64,000 bases of DNA, taken from Kingella_B sp963529665. Lineage in GTDB: Bacteria; Pseudomonadota; Gammaproteobacteria; Burkholderiales; Neisseriaceae. This document shows positions 51,522 through 60,097 of the stretch, piece after piece. Each line of letters opens with the position of its first letter. Positions within the stretch are counted from its first letter, which is position 1. The stretch covers positions 1-64,000 of the forward strand of contig CAUSAG010000008.1 in the NCBI GenBank assembly GCA_963529665.1, given 5' to 3'. The notes beneath the pieces are model-generated. The model saw nothing but the letters and a program-made list of their open reading frames with translations, had not been told where the DNA came from and did no database searches. The position numbers and the translations under genes were made by a program.

Positions 51522-51770
51522 ATGTTGTTTCCAGAACAAGTTAAAGAGCTGATTGCCCAAGTTACCCCTTGCGAATTGATTGAAGTGGAAGGCGATGGAC
51601 ATCATTTTTTTGCCAAGATTGTATCGGCTTCGTTTGAAGGCAAAGCGCGCTTGGCTCGCCATCGTTTGATTAAAGATGGCTTGGCAGAAAAGCTGGCGAG
51701 CAATGAATTGCACGCGTTGTCTATCACCGTGGCGGCAACGCCTGCCGAATGGGCGGCAAAACAAGCATAA
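51522..51770 (+). CDS. ibaG: BolA-family protein, IbaG-like
   Basis: An 82-residue BolA-type protein. MLFPEQVKELIAQVTPCELIEVEGDGHHFFAKIVSASFEGKARLARHRLIKDGL shows the conserved histidine/glycine pattern, and the size and start fit IbaG (YrbA) rather than BolA. It probably binds a monothiol glutaredoxin and Fe-S clusters. Stands alone, with DUS on both sides. Confidence 0.85.
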   Translation: MLFPEQVKELIAQVTPCELIEVEGDGHHFFAKIVSASFEGKARLARHRLIKDGLAEKLASNELHALSITVAATPAEWAAKQA

Positions 51771-51784
51771 AACCAAACTAATCA

Positions 51785-51858
51785 AGGCAGCCTGAAAACA
51801 AGTTCAGATGCACGTTTTAGCTTCGCTGAAACTTGCTTCGCTCGTTTTCAGGCTGCCT
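51785..51858. repeat. DUS-bounded 75-base repeat, copy 3
   Basis: AGGCAGCCTGAA at the left, TTCAGGCTGCCT at the right, core TTTTAGCTTCGCTGAAACTTG then CTTCGCTCG, with CAGATGC before it. Lies between the convergent genes ibaG and the RDD protein. Confidence 0.75.
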
Positions 51859-51872
51859 TTTTGTTGATTGGT

Positions 51873-52403
51873 TTAACGCGCTGGCTCGTTATTGTTTGCG
51901 CGCAAATCAACCAATTCCGTGCCAGCCAGCCAGTCGTACAAAAATTGTTTGCGCGGATTCAACAGGGCAAAGCCCCACGGCAATATCCACCAAAACAGCG
52001 CGGCGATGGTGGCGTTTTTGCCATGCCAACCCAAATGCTGCAAGGCGGCGTATGCCAGCAAGGGGATAAACACCAGCAGCACGCACGCCCAAGCAAAGCG
52101 CAGCAGCAATTGTTTTTTGCTGGGACGATTGCCCGCCAGATTGATTAACCCGATTTGCCACACGCGCATCGGCAGCGTTTGCCCTTCGCGCTGCCAGTTC
52201 AGGCGAAAATATTGCCACCACGCCAGCAGAAAAACGACGCTGGTAAGCAGGGGAACGATGGGCGCGAGCGCGGGCGCGCTGCGGCTGATGACGGTGTTGA
52301 TGATGCCCGCCGCGATGCCTGCGAGTATGGTTACCGAACCAATCAGCAGGCTTTCATACAGCAAGGCGGCGCAGCGGCGTTTGAGCGGGGCGATGGGGCG
52401 CAT
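51873..52403 (-). CDS. RDD-domain membrane protein
   Basis: ATG 52403 (MRPIAPLKRRCAALLYESLL) gives 176 residues; an in-frame ATG 57 bases upstream crosses a DUS. Three hydrophobic regions and the RDD-family pattern RRCAALLYE near the N-terminus and KQFLYDWLAGTELVDLR near the C-terminus. Function is unknown; some members affect ion homeostasis. Expressed leftward, convergent with ibaG. Confidence 0.82.
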   Translation of the reverse strand: MRPIAPLKRRCAALLYESLLIGSVTILAGIAAGIINTVISRSAPALAPIVPLLTSVVFLLAWWQYFRLNWQREGQTLPMRVWQIGLINLAGNRPSKKQLLLRFAWACVLLVFIPLLAYAALQHLGWHGKNATIAALFWWILPWGFALLNPRKQFLYDWLAGTELVDLRANNNEPAR

Positions 52404-52480
52404 GGGGTGTCCTGTGGGGGTTGAGGCAGCCTGAAAATGGGTTGGGCGAGGATGAAGCATGGATGATTACACCCTACCCT

Positions 52481-52522
52481 TTTTCAGGCTGCCTTATGGG
52501 GTTGGATTAGGCAGCCTGAAAC
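52481..52522. repeat. inverted DUS pair between miaA and the RDD gene
   Basis: TTTTCAGGCTGCCT and AGGCAGCCTGAAAC; the right word overlaps the miaA stop and last codons. Confidence 0.45.
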
Positions 52523-53469
52523 TGATTTTCGGCGCAAGCAAAATGCCGTTGCACGGCGGCAAGGGCAGCGGCTTGATAACCGCTGGCAAACGAGTCTAAC
52601 ACCGTATCGGCGGGGATTTTGCGCAGCCAAGTAAGCTGGCGTTTGGCGAGCTGGCGCGTGGCGGCCTGCCCTTGTTCAACAAATTGGGCGAGGCTGGTTT
52701 CGCCATCCAAATGCTGCCACGCTTGGCGGTAGCCCACGCAGCGCATGGATGGCATATCGGGATGCAGCGCGGGATAAAGCTGGCGAAGCTGGCGCACTTC
52801 TTCTAAAAAACCGTTGTCTATCATGTTGTTAAAACGTTGATTGATTTGCGCGTGCAGCAAGCTGCGATCGGTGAGAATCAGCGCAAGCGTGTGCAAATTT
52901 AGCGGCGCGGCGGCGGTTTCGTGTTCGGCAAGATGCTGGCTCATGGGCTTGCCGGTTAGTTGATAGATTTCCAAAGCGCGTTCAATGCGCTGGCTGTCGT
53001 TGGGTTTTAGACGAGCGGCGGTTGCAGGGTCTAGCCGTTGTAATTCGTTGTATAAAAAGGATAAACCATGCTCGGCTTTGCGCGCTTGCAGCTGGGTGCG
53101 GATGGCGGGGTTGGCTTCGGGCAAGTCGTTTAAGCCTTGCGTGAGCGCGTGGTAATACATCATGGTGCCGCCCACAATCAGCGGCAGGCATTGGCGGGCG
53201 TGGATTTCGCTAACCAGCCGCGTGCAATCGCGCACAAAATCGGCGGCGCTGTATGCCTGCAAGGGGCTGATGATGTTGATGAGATGATGCGGCACGGCAG
53301 CAAGCTCGGCAGCGCTGGGCTTGGCGGTACCGATGTTCATGTCGCGGTAAACGAGTGCGCTGTCTAGGCTAATGATTTCGCAGGGGAATTTTGCTGCGAT
53401 GGCAAGCGCAAGGGCGGTTTTGCCGCTGGCGGTCGCGCCGAGTATGGCGAAGGCTTTGGGATGGGGCAT
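52507..53469 (-). CDS. miaA: tRNA dimethylallyltransferase MiaA
   Basis: Adds dimethylallyl to A37 of tRNAs reading UNN codons. It has 320 residues with P-loop AILGATASGKTALALAIA, DSALVYRDMNIGTAKPS, VGGTMMYYHAL and the tRNA-binding RCVGYRQAWQHLDG. The C-terminus NQFQAA with its stop is read across a DUS. It is leftward and stands alone here; in E. coli the neighbour is hfq, not seen. Confidence 0.96.
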   Translation of the reverse strand: MPHPKAFAILGATASGKTALALAIAAKFPCEIISLDSALVYRDMNIGTAKPSAAELAAVPHHLINIISPLQAYSAADFVRDCTRLVSEIHARQCLPLIVGGTMMYYHALTQGLNDLPEANPAIRTQLQARKAEHGLSFLYNELQRLDPATAARLKPNDSQRIERALEIYQLTGKPMSQHLAEHETAAAPLNLHTLALILTDRSLLHAQINQRFNNMIDNGFLEEVRQLRQLYPALHPDMPSMRCVGYRQAWQHLDGETSLAQFVEQGQAATRQLAKRQLTWLRKIPADTVLDSFASGYQAAALAAVQRHFACAENQFQAA

Positions 53470-53527
53470 GGCGGTTTTACGGAACGCGCGTAAACAAAAA
53501 TGCGCGGATTATATGTTGGAAAAGGTC

Positions 53528-53704
53528 GCGTTGTTTACACTTTTTCAGGCTGCTTAGCTTTCGTTTTTTGGCTGCATGATGATTTAGCAGCTTTCGCAGA
53601 TTATCAAGAACCATGCGGCTTCTCCGTGCCTTACGGCATTCTTGACAACCTGCGAAACCCGCCAAATTTGTCTGCATCCAAAATCCGAAAAGTGTAAACA
53701 ACGC
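53528..53704. repeat. 177-base near-palindromic element
   Basis: Ends in exact 17-base inverted repeats GCGTTGTTTACACTTTT (53528-53544) and its complement (53688-53704). The arms continue with imperfect inverted similarity: TTTTGG-x-TGCA, TTTCGCAG-x-TT-x-TCAAGAA on each side. It lies in the 527-base gap between miaA and znuA. No coding frame in it is convincing; the rest of the gap holds DUS and the znuA promoter region. Confidence 0.7.
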
Positions 53705-53909
53705 TGTTGATTTCCACAGAATATACGGGCTTTCAGGCTGCCTTTGGGGGAATGGATGCGGCAGCCTGAAAACGGTTTTTCGCATGGCAACAAGGCGGTA
53801 AAACAACGCGCAAGGGCGTTTGCTAAATTAGGTTGGCGCGGCTGGGCGGCGTGGCTGGCAATGAAGTTTCGTTAAATTTCAAAAACAAAGGGTGCGCTGG
53901 GCAAATTGA

Positions 53910-53924
53910 TGTAATACTATAACA
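53910..53924. promoter_or_regulatory. Zur-type operator upstream of znuA
   Basis: TGTAATACTATAACA matches the Neisseria Zur motif (TGTTATDNHATAACA, from memory) at all but one fixed position. It ends 10 bases before an extended -10 box TGTGTATAAT (53931-53940) and so overlaps the -35 region. Zinc-bound Zur would block transcription of znuA. Confidence 0.75.
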
Positions 53925-53996
53925 AGATTTTGTGTATAATCGCCTGCGTTGTTGGTCTTAACCTTTGTTTACACGATTTTTAAGAAGGAGAAATTT

Positions 53997-54911
53997 ATGC
54001 GCCAACGTGTGATCAAATCTACTGCCCTTGCCGTTGCTTTAATGTTTTCAGGCTGCCTTTGGGCGGAAGCGTTGCCTGTGGTTACCAGTTTTAGCATTTT
54101 GGGCGATGTTGCCCAGCAAATTGGCGGCGAGCGGGTGCGCGTTACCAGCTTGGTGGGGGCGGATCAAGACGCGCACGCCTATCAGCTAACGGGCGGCGAT
54201 GTTAAAAAAATTGCGGCAGCAAAATTGGTGTTGCTCAATGGCTTGGGCTTGGAAAGCGGCGATGTGCTGCGGGCGGTGAAGCAAAGCAAGGTGCCGTATG
54301 CGGAAGCCACGCAGGGCATTTCGCCGATTAAGGCGGAAGAAGAGCATCACCATCATAACGACCACGCGGGGCATAGCCACGATCACGGCGAATTTGATCC
54401 GCACGTTTGGGGCGACCCTGTGTTGATGCAAAAATATGCGGAAAACGTTGCCAAGGCGTTGATTAAAGCCGACCCTGCGGGCGCAAGCTATTATCAGGCG
54501 CGCTTTAAAAGCTATTCGGCAGAATTGGTGCAATTGGATGGCTATGCGCGCCAGCAGTTCAACAGCATTCCGCGCGATAAGCGCAAGGTGCTCACGGGGC
54601 ATGATGCGTTTAACTATCTGGCAAAACGCTACGGCGTTACCTTTCTTGCGCCGCAAGGGGTGAGCACGGAAGGCGAAGCATCAGCGAAAACTGTTTCCGC
54701 GATTATTCGCCAAATCAAGCAGCAAGGCGTGAAGGCGGTGTTCACCGAGAATATTAAAGATGGGCGCATGGTGCAGCGCATCGCGCAGGAAACGGGCGTG
54801 AAAGTGGGTGGTGTGTTGTATTCGGATGCGCTGTCCAAAGGCGCGCCTGCGAAAACGTATGCCGATATGTTTCGCTACAACGTGAAAACGATGGTAGGCG
54901 CGATGAAGTAA
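53997..54911 (+). CDS. znuA: zinc ABC transporter substrate-binding protein ZnuA
   Basis: Binds periplasmic zinc (family also Mn) for an ABC importer. ATG 53997 has AAGAAGGAG upstream and gives 304 residues. After the signal peptide come VVTSFSILGDVAQQIGG, the metal histidine region DQDAHAYQLT, and a His/Asp-rich loop (EEEHHHHNDHAGHSHDHGEFD) that marks the zinc type. Other ligands fit VLTGHDAFNYLAKRYG and the glutamate/aspartate near VFTENIKDGR. A DUS lies in the signal peptide and produces MFSGC, a lipobox-like sequence. No permease or ATPase gene is adjacent. Confidence 0.92.
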   Translation: MRQRVIKSTALAVALMFSGCLWAEALPVVTSFSILGDVAQQIGGERVRVTSLVGADQDAHAYQLTGGDVKKIAAAKLVLLNGLGLESGDVLRAVKQSKVPYAEATQGISPIKAEEEHHHHNDHAGHSHDHGEFDPHVWGDPVLMQKYAENVAKALIKADPAGASYYQARFKSYSAELVQLDGYARQQFNSIPRDKRKVLTGHDAFNYLAKRYGVTFLAPQGVSTEGEASAKTVSAIIRQIKQQGVKAVFTENIKDGRMVQRIAQETGVKVGGVLYSDALSKGAPAKTYADMFRYNVKTMVGAMK

Positions 54912-55041
54912 TCAAACATCTGCGCCAAACGGTTTTCAGGCTGCCTATTGCGAATCTACAAACAGGAGAATGGTTTAAGCTGTTGTCTGACGTTAGACCG
55001 CATAGAGAGAAACAAGCGCACAAAAGGCAGCCTGAAAATGG

Positions 55042-55074
55042 AAAACCTGTATTCCGCTGGGGATACAGGTTTTT
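55042..55074. terminator. intrinsic terminator between znuA and ubiC
   Basis: AAAACCTGTATTCC and GGATACAGGTTTTT pair with one bulged base around a short loop and end in a T run. It is a stop for the rightward transcript and, by symmetry, perhaps for ubiC. Confidence 0.7.
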
Positions 55075-55103
55075 CTTTGTGCTTGGATGGTGCGAACTGG
55101 TTT

Positions 55104-55551
55104 TCAGGCTGCCGCAATCTTCGCCGCCGCAGGCAAAAAGCATTCCAGCAAATCCAGCTTGTCGCCATTGCAATCAAACACTGAACGCCGCGCCAGCAAA
55201 TAAGGCGGCGCAAGCGCAAACTGCAAGGGGCTGCGCGTGAGCGGTAGGCAGCCTGAAAACAGTATCTGCCCCAGCGGCGTGGTGCCGCAATCCAGCCATT
55301 CGCGCCAAGCCGAATCCAATGCGCACACGCTTTGTGCTTGCACCACCGCCACGCCATCCAGCAGCAAAGTAACGCAGCGGACAAACTGCTTTTGCGGCAG
55401 CCTGAAAACGCCTTCGCCGCCAACGCTCTCGCCCAGCGCATCCAGTTGCACAGAAAAATCGCCCCGTTGCGACAGCGCCGCCGTGAGCGTGTGCGGTTGC
55501 TAAATCAGGCGCAACAAGGCAATCGGGCAAATTCGGTTGCCAAGCGATCAC
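55104..55551 (-). pseudogene. ubiC: chorismate lyase UbiC, frameshifted
   Basis: Chorismate lyase makes 4-hydroxybenzoate, the ubiquinone ring. The frame starts at GTG 55551, overlapping the orn stop as GTGA, and reads MIAWQPNLPDCLVAPDLA. The rest of the family sequence is in another frame: HTLTAALSQRGDFSVQL, then TTPLGQILFS, LTRSPLQF, RRSVFDCNGDKLDLLECFLPAA, ending at a DUS stop. The shift is near 55500-55496; dropping one A of GCAACCG rejoins the frames as DLAPHTLTAAL. If real, the cell would need another source of 4-hydroxybenzoate. A sequencing indel is as likely. Confidence 0.8.
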
Positions 55552-56111
55552 GCGCCGATCTCGCTTTCAGGCAGCCTTAAAAACGTCTCGCGATAATATT
55601 TCAGCTCTTCAATGCTTTCCAAAATATCGTCCAACGCCTTGTGCGAACCTTTTTTCACCACGCCTTTGTAAACAGCGGGATGCCAGCGCCGCGCCAATTC
55701 TTTGAGCGTGGACACATCCAAATTGCGATAGTGGAAATAGGCTTCCAAGCGCGGCATATATTCCACCATAAAGCGGCGGTCTTGATGGATGGTGTTGCCG
55801 CACATCGGCGTGGCGTTGGCGGGCAGCCACGCGCTCATAAAATCCAGCAGCTTTTGCTCCACATCCGCTTCGGTGTAGTGCGATGCTTTTACCCGCGCGG
55901 TTAAGCCCGTGCGTGCGTGCGTGGTGGTGCACCATTCGTCCATGTTGTCCATAATCTCATCGCTTTGATGGATGGCAAACACTTCCGATTGCGCCAGCAC
56001 GTTTAAATCTTTATCCGTGATAATCATCGCTATTTCAATGATTTTATCCGTTTCAGGGTTCAGCCCCGTCATCTCCATATCCAGCCAGCAAAGATTGTTT
56101 TGGTCTTTCAT
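55548..56111 (-). CDS. orn: oligoribonuclease Orn
   Basis: 3'-5' exonuclease that degrades RNA fragments down to mononucleotides, including pGpG. It has 187 residues. DEDDh motifs are LCWLDMEMTGLNPETDKIIEIA, then GNTIHQDRRFM and the C-terminal HKALDDILESIEELKYY. The stop overlaps the ubiC GTG start by four bases. Its start lies upstream of a short A/T-rich gap shared with the divergent FUSC gene. Confidence 0.97.
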   Translation of the reverse strand: MKDQNNLCWLDMEMTGLNPETDKIIEIAMIITDKDLNVLAQSEVFAIHQSDEIMDNMDEWCTTTHARTGLTARVKASHYTEADVEQKLLDFMSAWLPANATPMCGNTIHQDRRFMVEYMPRLEAYFHYRNLDVSTLKELARRWHPAVYKGVVKKGSHKALDDILESIEELKYYRETFLRLPESEIGA

Positions 56112-56177
56112 TTTTGATTACTTTCCACTACACAAAACGCGCTATTATACGCCATTCCCTTTTTCAGGCTGCCTATC

Positions 56178-57278
56178 ATGCCCCATCGCCTATCCAACTG
56201 GTTCAAAGAATGGTTCAACCCCTATAAACGCTATCAACACCAGCGCACCATGCACGCCATCCGCCTTGCCCTTGCCGTTGTTGCCGCCATTCTCATCGCC
56301 TATCTGGGCAAAATTGAACACGGCGAATGGATTGCCATGACCGTTTTTGTGCTGCTCGGCAGCGTGCCCTATCAAGGCGCAATCAACAGCAAAGCCTACG
56401 AGCGCACAATCGGCACCGTGCTGGGCATGGCAATCGGCATCGCGCTCATCTGGCTCAACCACAATATGCTGCACAACAACCCGCTCTATTTCATCATCAT
56501 CGCCATCGTCAGCGGCATCAGCGGCTGGCACACGCTCGGCAACTACGGCTACGCCGCCATGCTCGCAGGGCTCACCATGGCGATGCTGTTGGGCAATGTG
56601 AGCAACGACTGGCTACACGCAGGCATCGTTCGCGCGATAAACGTCATCATCGGCGTGGTGATTGTGTTGATTGCCGCCATGCTCATCCCCATCAAATCCA
56701 TGCTCACATGGCGATTTTTGCTCTCCGACAATCTCGCCACCTGCGCCCACCAATTCTCGCTGATTACCGTCCACAAAGCCCTATCCGAAGAAACCCAAGC
56801 CGCCCTATGGCTAGAACAACGCAGCCTGAACGCGCGCCTTGTTAAAACCCGCAGCCTGCTCGCCCCCACCGCCCACGAAAGCAAAATCAACCTTTCCCTA
56901 CTAGACAGCATCCAGCAAAGCCAGCGCAACATCGTCAGCAGCATCAACCTGATGCTCGCCACCGTGCCCAAGCTGCCCAAAGCCCGCCTAAGCGTTGAAG
57001 ACGAACAACTGCTCAGCCGCCACTTCGCCACCCTGCAACACGACCTGCACCGCGCATCCAAGCTGCTCAAAGGCGAATGGCGGCAGCCCATCACCATCCA
57101 ATTTCCCGAAGAAGAGCAAATCCGCGCCATCGCCGCCAAACTGCCGTTTGAAACCCAAGGCTTCGTGTGGATGAGCCTAAACATCCGCAGCGAACTCGCC
57201 AACCTGCTCACCCTGCTGCAATCGCAGCGCGAAAAATGGCTTACCACCGAAGAGAAAGAGAAACTTGGCGCGGGATAA
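56178..57278 (+). CDS. FUSC-family membrane protein
   Basis: A 366-residue protein with six N-terminal hydrophobic segments (HAIRLALAVVAAILIAYLG, WIAMTVFVLLGSVPYQGAI, YFIIIAIVSGISG and others) and a soluble helical C-terminal half. This is half of the usual AaeB/YccS-like FUSC protein and resembles the small single-unit members. Family role is efflux of aromatic acids or related compounds; substrate unknown. The start ATG follows a DUS directly. Confidence 0.78.
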   Translation: MPHRLSNWFKEWFNPYKRYQHQRTMHAIRLALAVVAAILIAYLGKIEHGEWIAMTVFVLLGSVPYQGAINSKAYERTIGTVLGMAIGIALIWLNHNMLHNNPLYFIIIAIVSGISGWHTLGNYGYAAMLAGLTMAMLLGNVSNDWLHAGIVRAINVIIGVVIVLIAAMLIPIKSMLTWRFLLSDNLATCAHQFSLITVHKALSEETQAALWLEQRSLNARLVKTRSLLAPTAHESKINLSLLDSIQQSQRNIVSSINLMLATVPKLPKARLSVEDEQLLSRHFATLQHDLHRASKLLKGEWRQPITIQFPEEEQIRAIAAKLPFETQGFVWMSLNIRSELANLLTLLQSQREKWLTTEEKEKLGAG

Positions 57279-57313
57279 GTTTCAAGCGGTTTCAGGCTGC
57301 ATCAGGCAATAAA

Positions 57314-57355
57314 AGGCAGCCTGAAAACCATCAAACTCATGTTTTCAGGCTGCCT
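57314..57355. terminator. inverted DUS stem after the FUSC gene
   Basis: AGGCAGCCTGAAAAC and its complement form a 15-base stem with a 12-base loop. Further DUS pairs lie up to the dnaK stop (57452-57513) in the 254-base gap between the convergent genes. Confidence 0.65.
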
Positions 57356-57532
57356 ATTTATCTTCATCTATTCGTTCAAATTAAGCCGCATCAAACCGCG
57401 CATGACCAGTTTCAACCCAACCACAAACTAGGCGCAGCATCAGTCAAACCATTTTCAGGCTGCCGCAAGCAACAAAAAGCAGCCTGAAAACGCTTTTACT
57501 CATTTTCAGGCTGCCCTATTTCAAACAACTAC

Positions 57533-59452
57533 TTACTTATCATCTTTCACTTCTTGAAACTCAGCGTCCACCACATCATCATCTTTCTTATCAGCAGATG
57601 CCTGTGCGCCGCCTTTTTCCGCTTCCGCCTGCGCTTGGGCATACACAATCTCGCCCAATTTTTGGCTGGCTTCGCCCAAGGCTTCCGCTTTCGCTTCAAT
57701 TTCCGCCTTGTCGTCGCCTTTAACAGCTTCTTCGGCAGCTTTCACCGCAGCTTCAATTTTCTCTTTATCCGCCGCGTCCAGCTTATCGCCGTGTTCGCTC
57801 AACGATTTGTTCACAGAATGGATTAACGCTTCCGCGTGGTTGCGGCTTTGCACCAGCTCATGCAGTTTTTTATCCTCTTCCGCATTCGCTTCCGCATCTT
57901 TCACCATGCGTTCGATTTCTTCCTCGCTCAAACCAGAAGAACCTTGGATGGTGATGTTTGCCGCTTTGCCCGTGCCTTTGTCTTTGGCGGAAACGTGCAG
58001 GATGCCGTTCGCGTCAATGTCGAAGGTCACTTCGATTTGCGGTATGCCACGCGGTGCGGGTGCGATGTCGGTCAAGTTGAACTGACCCAACGATTTGTTG
58101 GCGCTGGCTTTTTCGCGTTCGCCTTGCAACACATGAATGGTTACCGCAGGTTGATTGTCTTCCGCCGTAGAGAATACTTGCGATGCTTTGGTTGGGATAG
58201 TCGTATTTTTGTTGATGAGTTTGGTCATCACGCCGCCCATGGTTTCAATGCCCAACGACAAAGGCGTAACGTCCAGCAGCAACACGTCCGTGCGACCGCC
58301 GCCCAACACTTCGCCTTGAATCGCCGCGCCCACGGCAACCGCTTCATCAGGGTTCACATCTTTGCGTGGCTCTTTGCCGAAGAAGTCTTTAACCGCTTCT
58401 TGCACTTTAGGCATACGGGTTTGACCGCCCACCAAAATCACGTCGTCAATATCGCCCGCGCTCAATCCCGCATCTTTCAGCGCGATTTTGCAAGGCTCAA
58501 TAGAACGCACAATCAAATCTTCCACCAAGCTCTCAAATTTGGCGCGGGTTAATTTCATCGCCAAGTGTTTGGGACCAGCCGCGTCCATAGTGATATAAGG
58601 CAGGTTGATTTCGGTTTGCTGCCCGCTGGACAATTCAATTTTGGCTTTTTCAGCAGCTTCTTTTAAACGTTGCAATGCCATCACATCGTTTTTCAAATCA
58701 ATGCCTTGTTCTTTTTTGAACTCAGCGATGATGTAGTCAATAATGCGTTGGTCAAAGTCTTCGCCGCCCAAGAAAGTGTCGCCGTTGGTCGCCAATACTT
58801 CAAATTGTTTGTCGCCGTCCACATCGGCAATTTCAATAATGGAAATATCAAATGTGCCGCCGCCCAAGTCATAAACGGCGATTTTGCGGTCGCCTTTGCT
58901 GCCTTTGTCCATGCCGAACGCCAAAGCGGCTGCGGTCGGTTCGTTGATGATGCGTTTCACATCCAAACCGGCAATGCGGCCTGCGTCTTTGGTGGCTTGG
59001 CGTTGGCTGTCGTTAAAGTATGCAGGAACGGTTACCACCGCTTCGGTTACTTTTTCGCCCAAATACGCTTCGGCGGCTTCTTTCATTTTACGCAACACTT
59101 CGGCAGAGATTTGTGGTGGAGACAATTCTTTGCCTTGCGCTTTCACCCATGCGTCGCCGTTTTCAGCTTTGATGATTTCAAACGGCATGGTTTCAATGTC
59201 GCGTTGCACTTCTGTATCGCTGAATTTATGACCAATCAGGCGTTTTGCCGCATAAATCGTGTTTTTGGCGTTGGTTACGGCTTGGCGTTTTGCGGGTGCA
59301 CCCACCAAGATTTCGCCGCCGTCCAAATAAGCCACCACGGAAGGCGTAGTGCGCGCGCCTTCTGCATTTTCAATCACTTTGGTTTGACCGTTTTCTGAAA
59401 TGGCAACACATGAGTTGGTTGTGCCAAGGTCAATACCGATTACTTTTGCCAT
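57533..59452 (-). CDS. dnaK: molecular chaperone DnaK (Hsp70)
   Basis: A 639-residue Hsp70 beginning MAKVIGIDLGTTNSCVAI. ATPase motifs VYDLGGGTFDISIIEI, GEEDFDQRIIDY-like GGEDFDQRIIDYIIAEF, and ILVGGQTRMPKVQ are all present, followed by the hydrophobic linker DVLLLDVTPLSLGIET and the lid domain with an acidic Ala-rich tail (DKKDDDVVDAEFQEV). TTAAGGAGC precedes the ATG. grpE and dnaJ are not adjacent. A possible sigma-32 promoter lies about 100 bases upstream. Confidence 0.98.
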   Translation of the reverse strand: MAKVIGIDLGTTNSCVAISENGQTKVIENAEGARTTPSVVAYLDGGEILVGAPAKRQAVTNAKNTIYAAKRLIGHKFSDTEVQRDIETMPFEIIKAENGDAWVKAQGKELSPPQISAEVLRKMKEAAEAYLGEKVTEAVVTVPAYFNDSQRQATKDAGRIAGLDVKRIINEPTAAALAFGMDKGSKGDRKIAVYDLGGGTFDISIIEIADVDGDKQFEVLATNGDTFLGGEDFDQRIIDYIIAEFKKEQGIDLKNDVMALQRLKEAAEKAKIELSSGQQTEINLPYITMDAAGPKHLAMKLTRAKFESLVEDLIVRSIEPCKIALKDAGLSAGDIDDVILVGGQTRMPKVQEAVKDFFGKEPRKDVNPDEAVAVGAAIQGEVLGGGRTDVLLLDVTPLSLGIETMGGVMTKLINKNTTIPTKASQVFSTAEDNQPAVTIHVLQGEREKASANKSLGQFNLTDIAPAPRGIPQIEVTFDIDANGILHVSAKDKGTGKAANITIQGSSGLSEEEIERMVKDAEANAEEDKKLHELVQSRNHAEALIHSVNKSLSEHGDKLDAADKEKIEAAVKAAEEAVKGDDKAEIEAKAEALGEASQKLGEIVYAQAQAEAEKGGAQASADKKDDDVVDAEFQEVKDDK

Positions 59453-59552
59453 ATTATTTGCTCCTTAAAGATTGCAATAAAAAATGAATGGCGCGGGGGT
59501 TCAATCTACTTTTCAGGCTGCCTGAAAGCATCGCCGCGCCTTGATGGCTTGC

Positions 59553-59582
59553 TAAATAAGGCGGGCTGTTGTCTTTTTCAAG
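59553..59582 (-). promoter_or_regulatory. possible sigma-32 promoter for dnaK
   Basis: Read leftward: CTTGAAA, 14 bases, CCTTATTTA. The -35 fits the heat-shock consensus exactly and the -10 partly (consensus CCCCATNT). Confidence 0.5.
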
Positions 59583-59635
59583 TGTCGCGTGCAAATTTAT
59601 TCGTAAAGATTGGTTAGGCGGCGGTTTCGGGCTGC

Positions 59636-59968
59636 CTATTCTTCGCGCTCGCGTTCGTAATCTTGATAGGTATAGCGGCAAAGTCCGCCGTCAGCGTTGC
59701 GCCATGTGGCGATGCGGTTTTCATCGTCATATTGGAATTGGCGGCGTTCGGCAATGCGATATGCGGCGATACACATCATTCTGCCTGCCAACCACAGCAA
59801 TACGCCGCACCATGCAGATATTTTTCCGGCAACGCTTATCAGCAACAGAATAATCGCTATCAGCGTGCAGTAATCGGACAAGGCGCGCAGCCATGCGGCA
59901 AGACGCGAACACCGCTCAAATCCCATGCGCTCCACTTCGTTTTGCCACATCGGGCTGAATATCATCAT
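59636..59968 (-). CDS. small membrane protein of unknown function
   Basis: A 110-residue protein with two adjacent hydrophobic segments (YCTLIAIILLLISVAG and WCGVLLWLAGRMMCIAA) and a charged, acidic C-terminus (DYEREREE). I do not recognise it. It lies upstream of dnaK on the same strand with about 180 bases between, which hold the heat-shock promoter, so it is probably separate. A purine-rich AAAGGAATCAGCA precedes the ATG. Confidence 0.6.
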   Translation of the reverse strand: MMIFSPMWQNEVERMGFERCSRLAAWLRALSDYCTLIAIILLLISVAGKISAWCGVLLWLAGRMMCIAAYRIAERRQFQYDDENRIATWRNADGGLCRYTYQDYEREREE

Positions 59969-60097
59969 TGCTGATTCCTTTTGCTTATCTTTATCTTAGG
60001 AATCACCATTTTATCGTTTCAGGCAGCCTGAAAACCATAAATTGCGCTACAATCCGCGCAGCCACTACTTTCAGGCTGCCACAACAAAGGACAAATC

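Noticed and set aside
53477..53806. Overlapping frames on both strands in the miaA-znuA gap
   Set aside because: The two translations resemble each other only because the DNA is nearly palindromic. No start signals or family patterns support a gene.
54956..55441. A 161-residue leftward frame across the znuA-ubiC gap and ubiC
   Set aside because: The sequence is Trp/Arg/Cys-rich with no family pattern and overlaps the clear UbiC frame. It is a shadow of the frameshifted ubiC.
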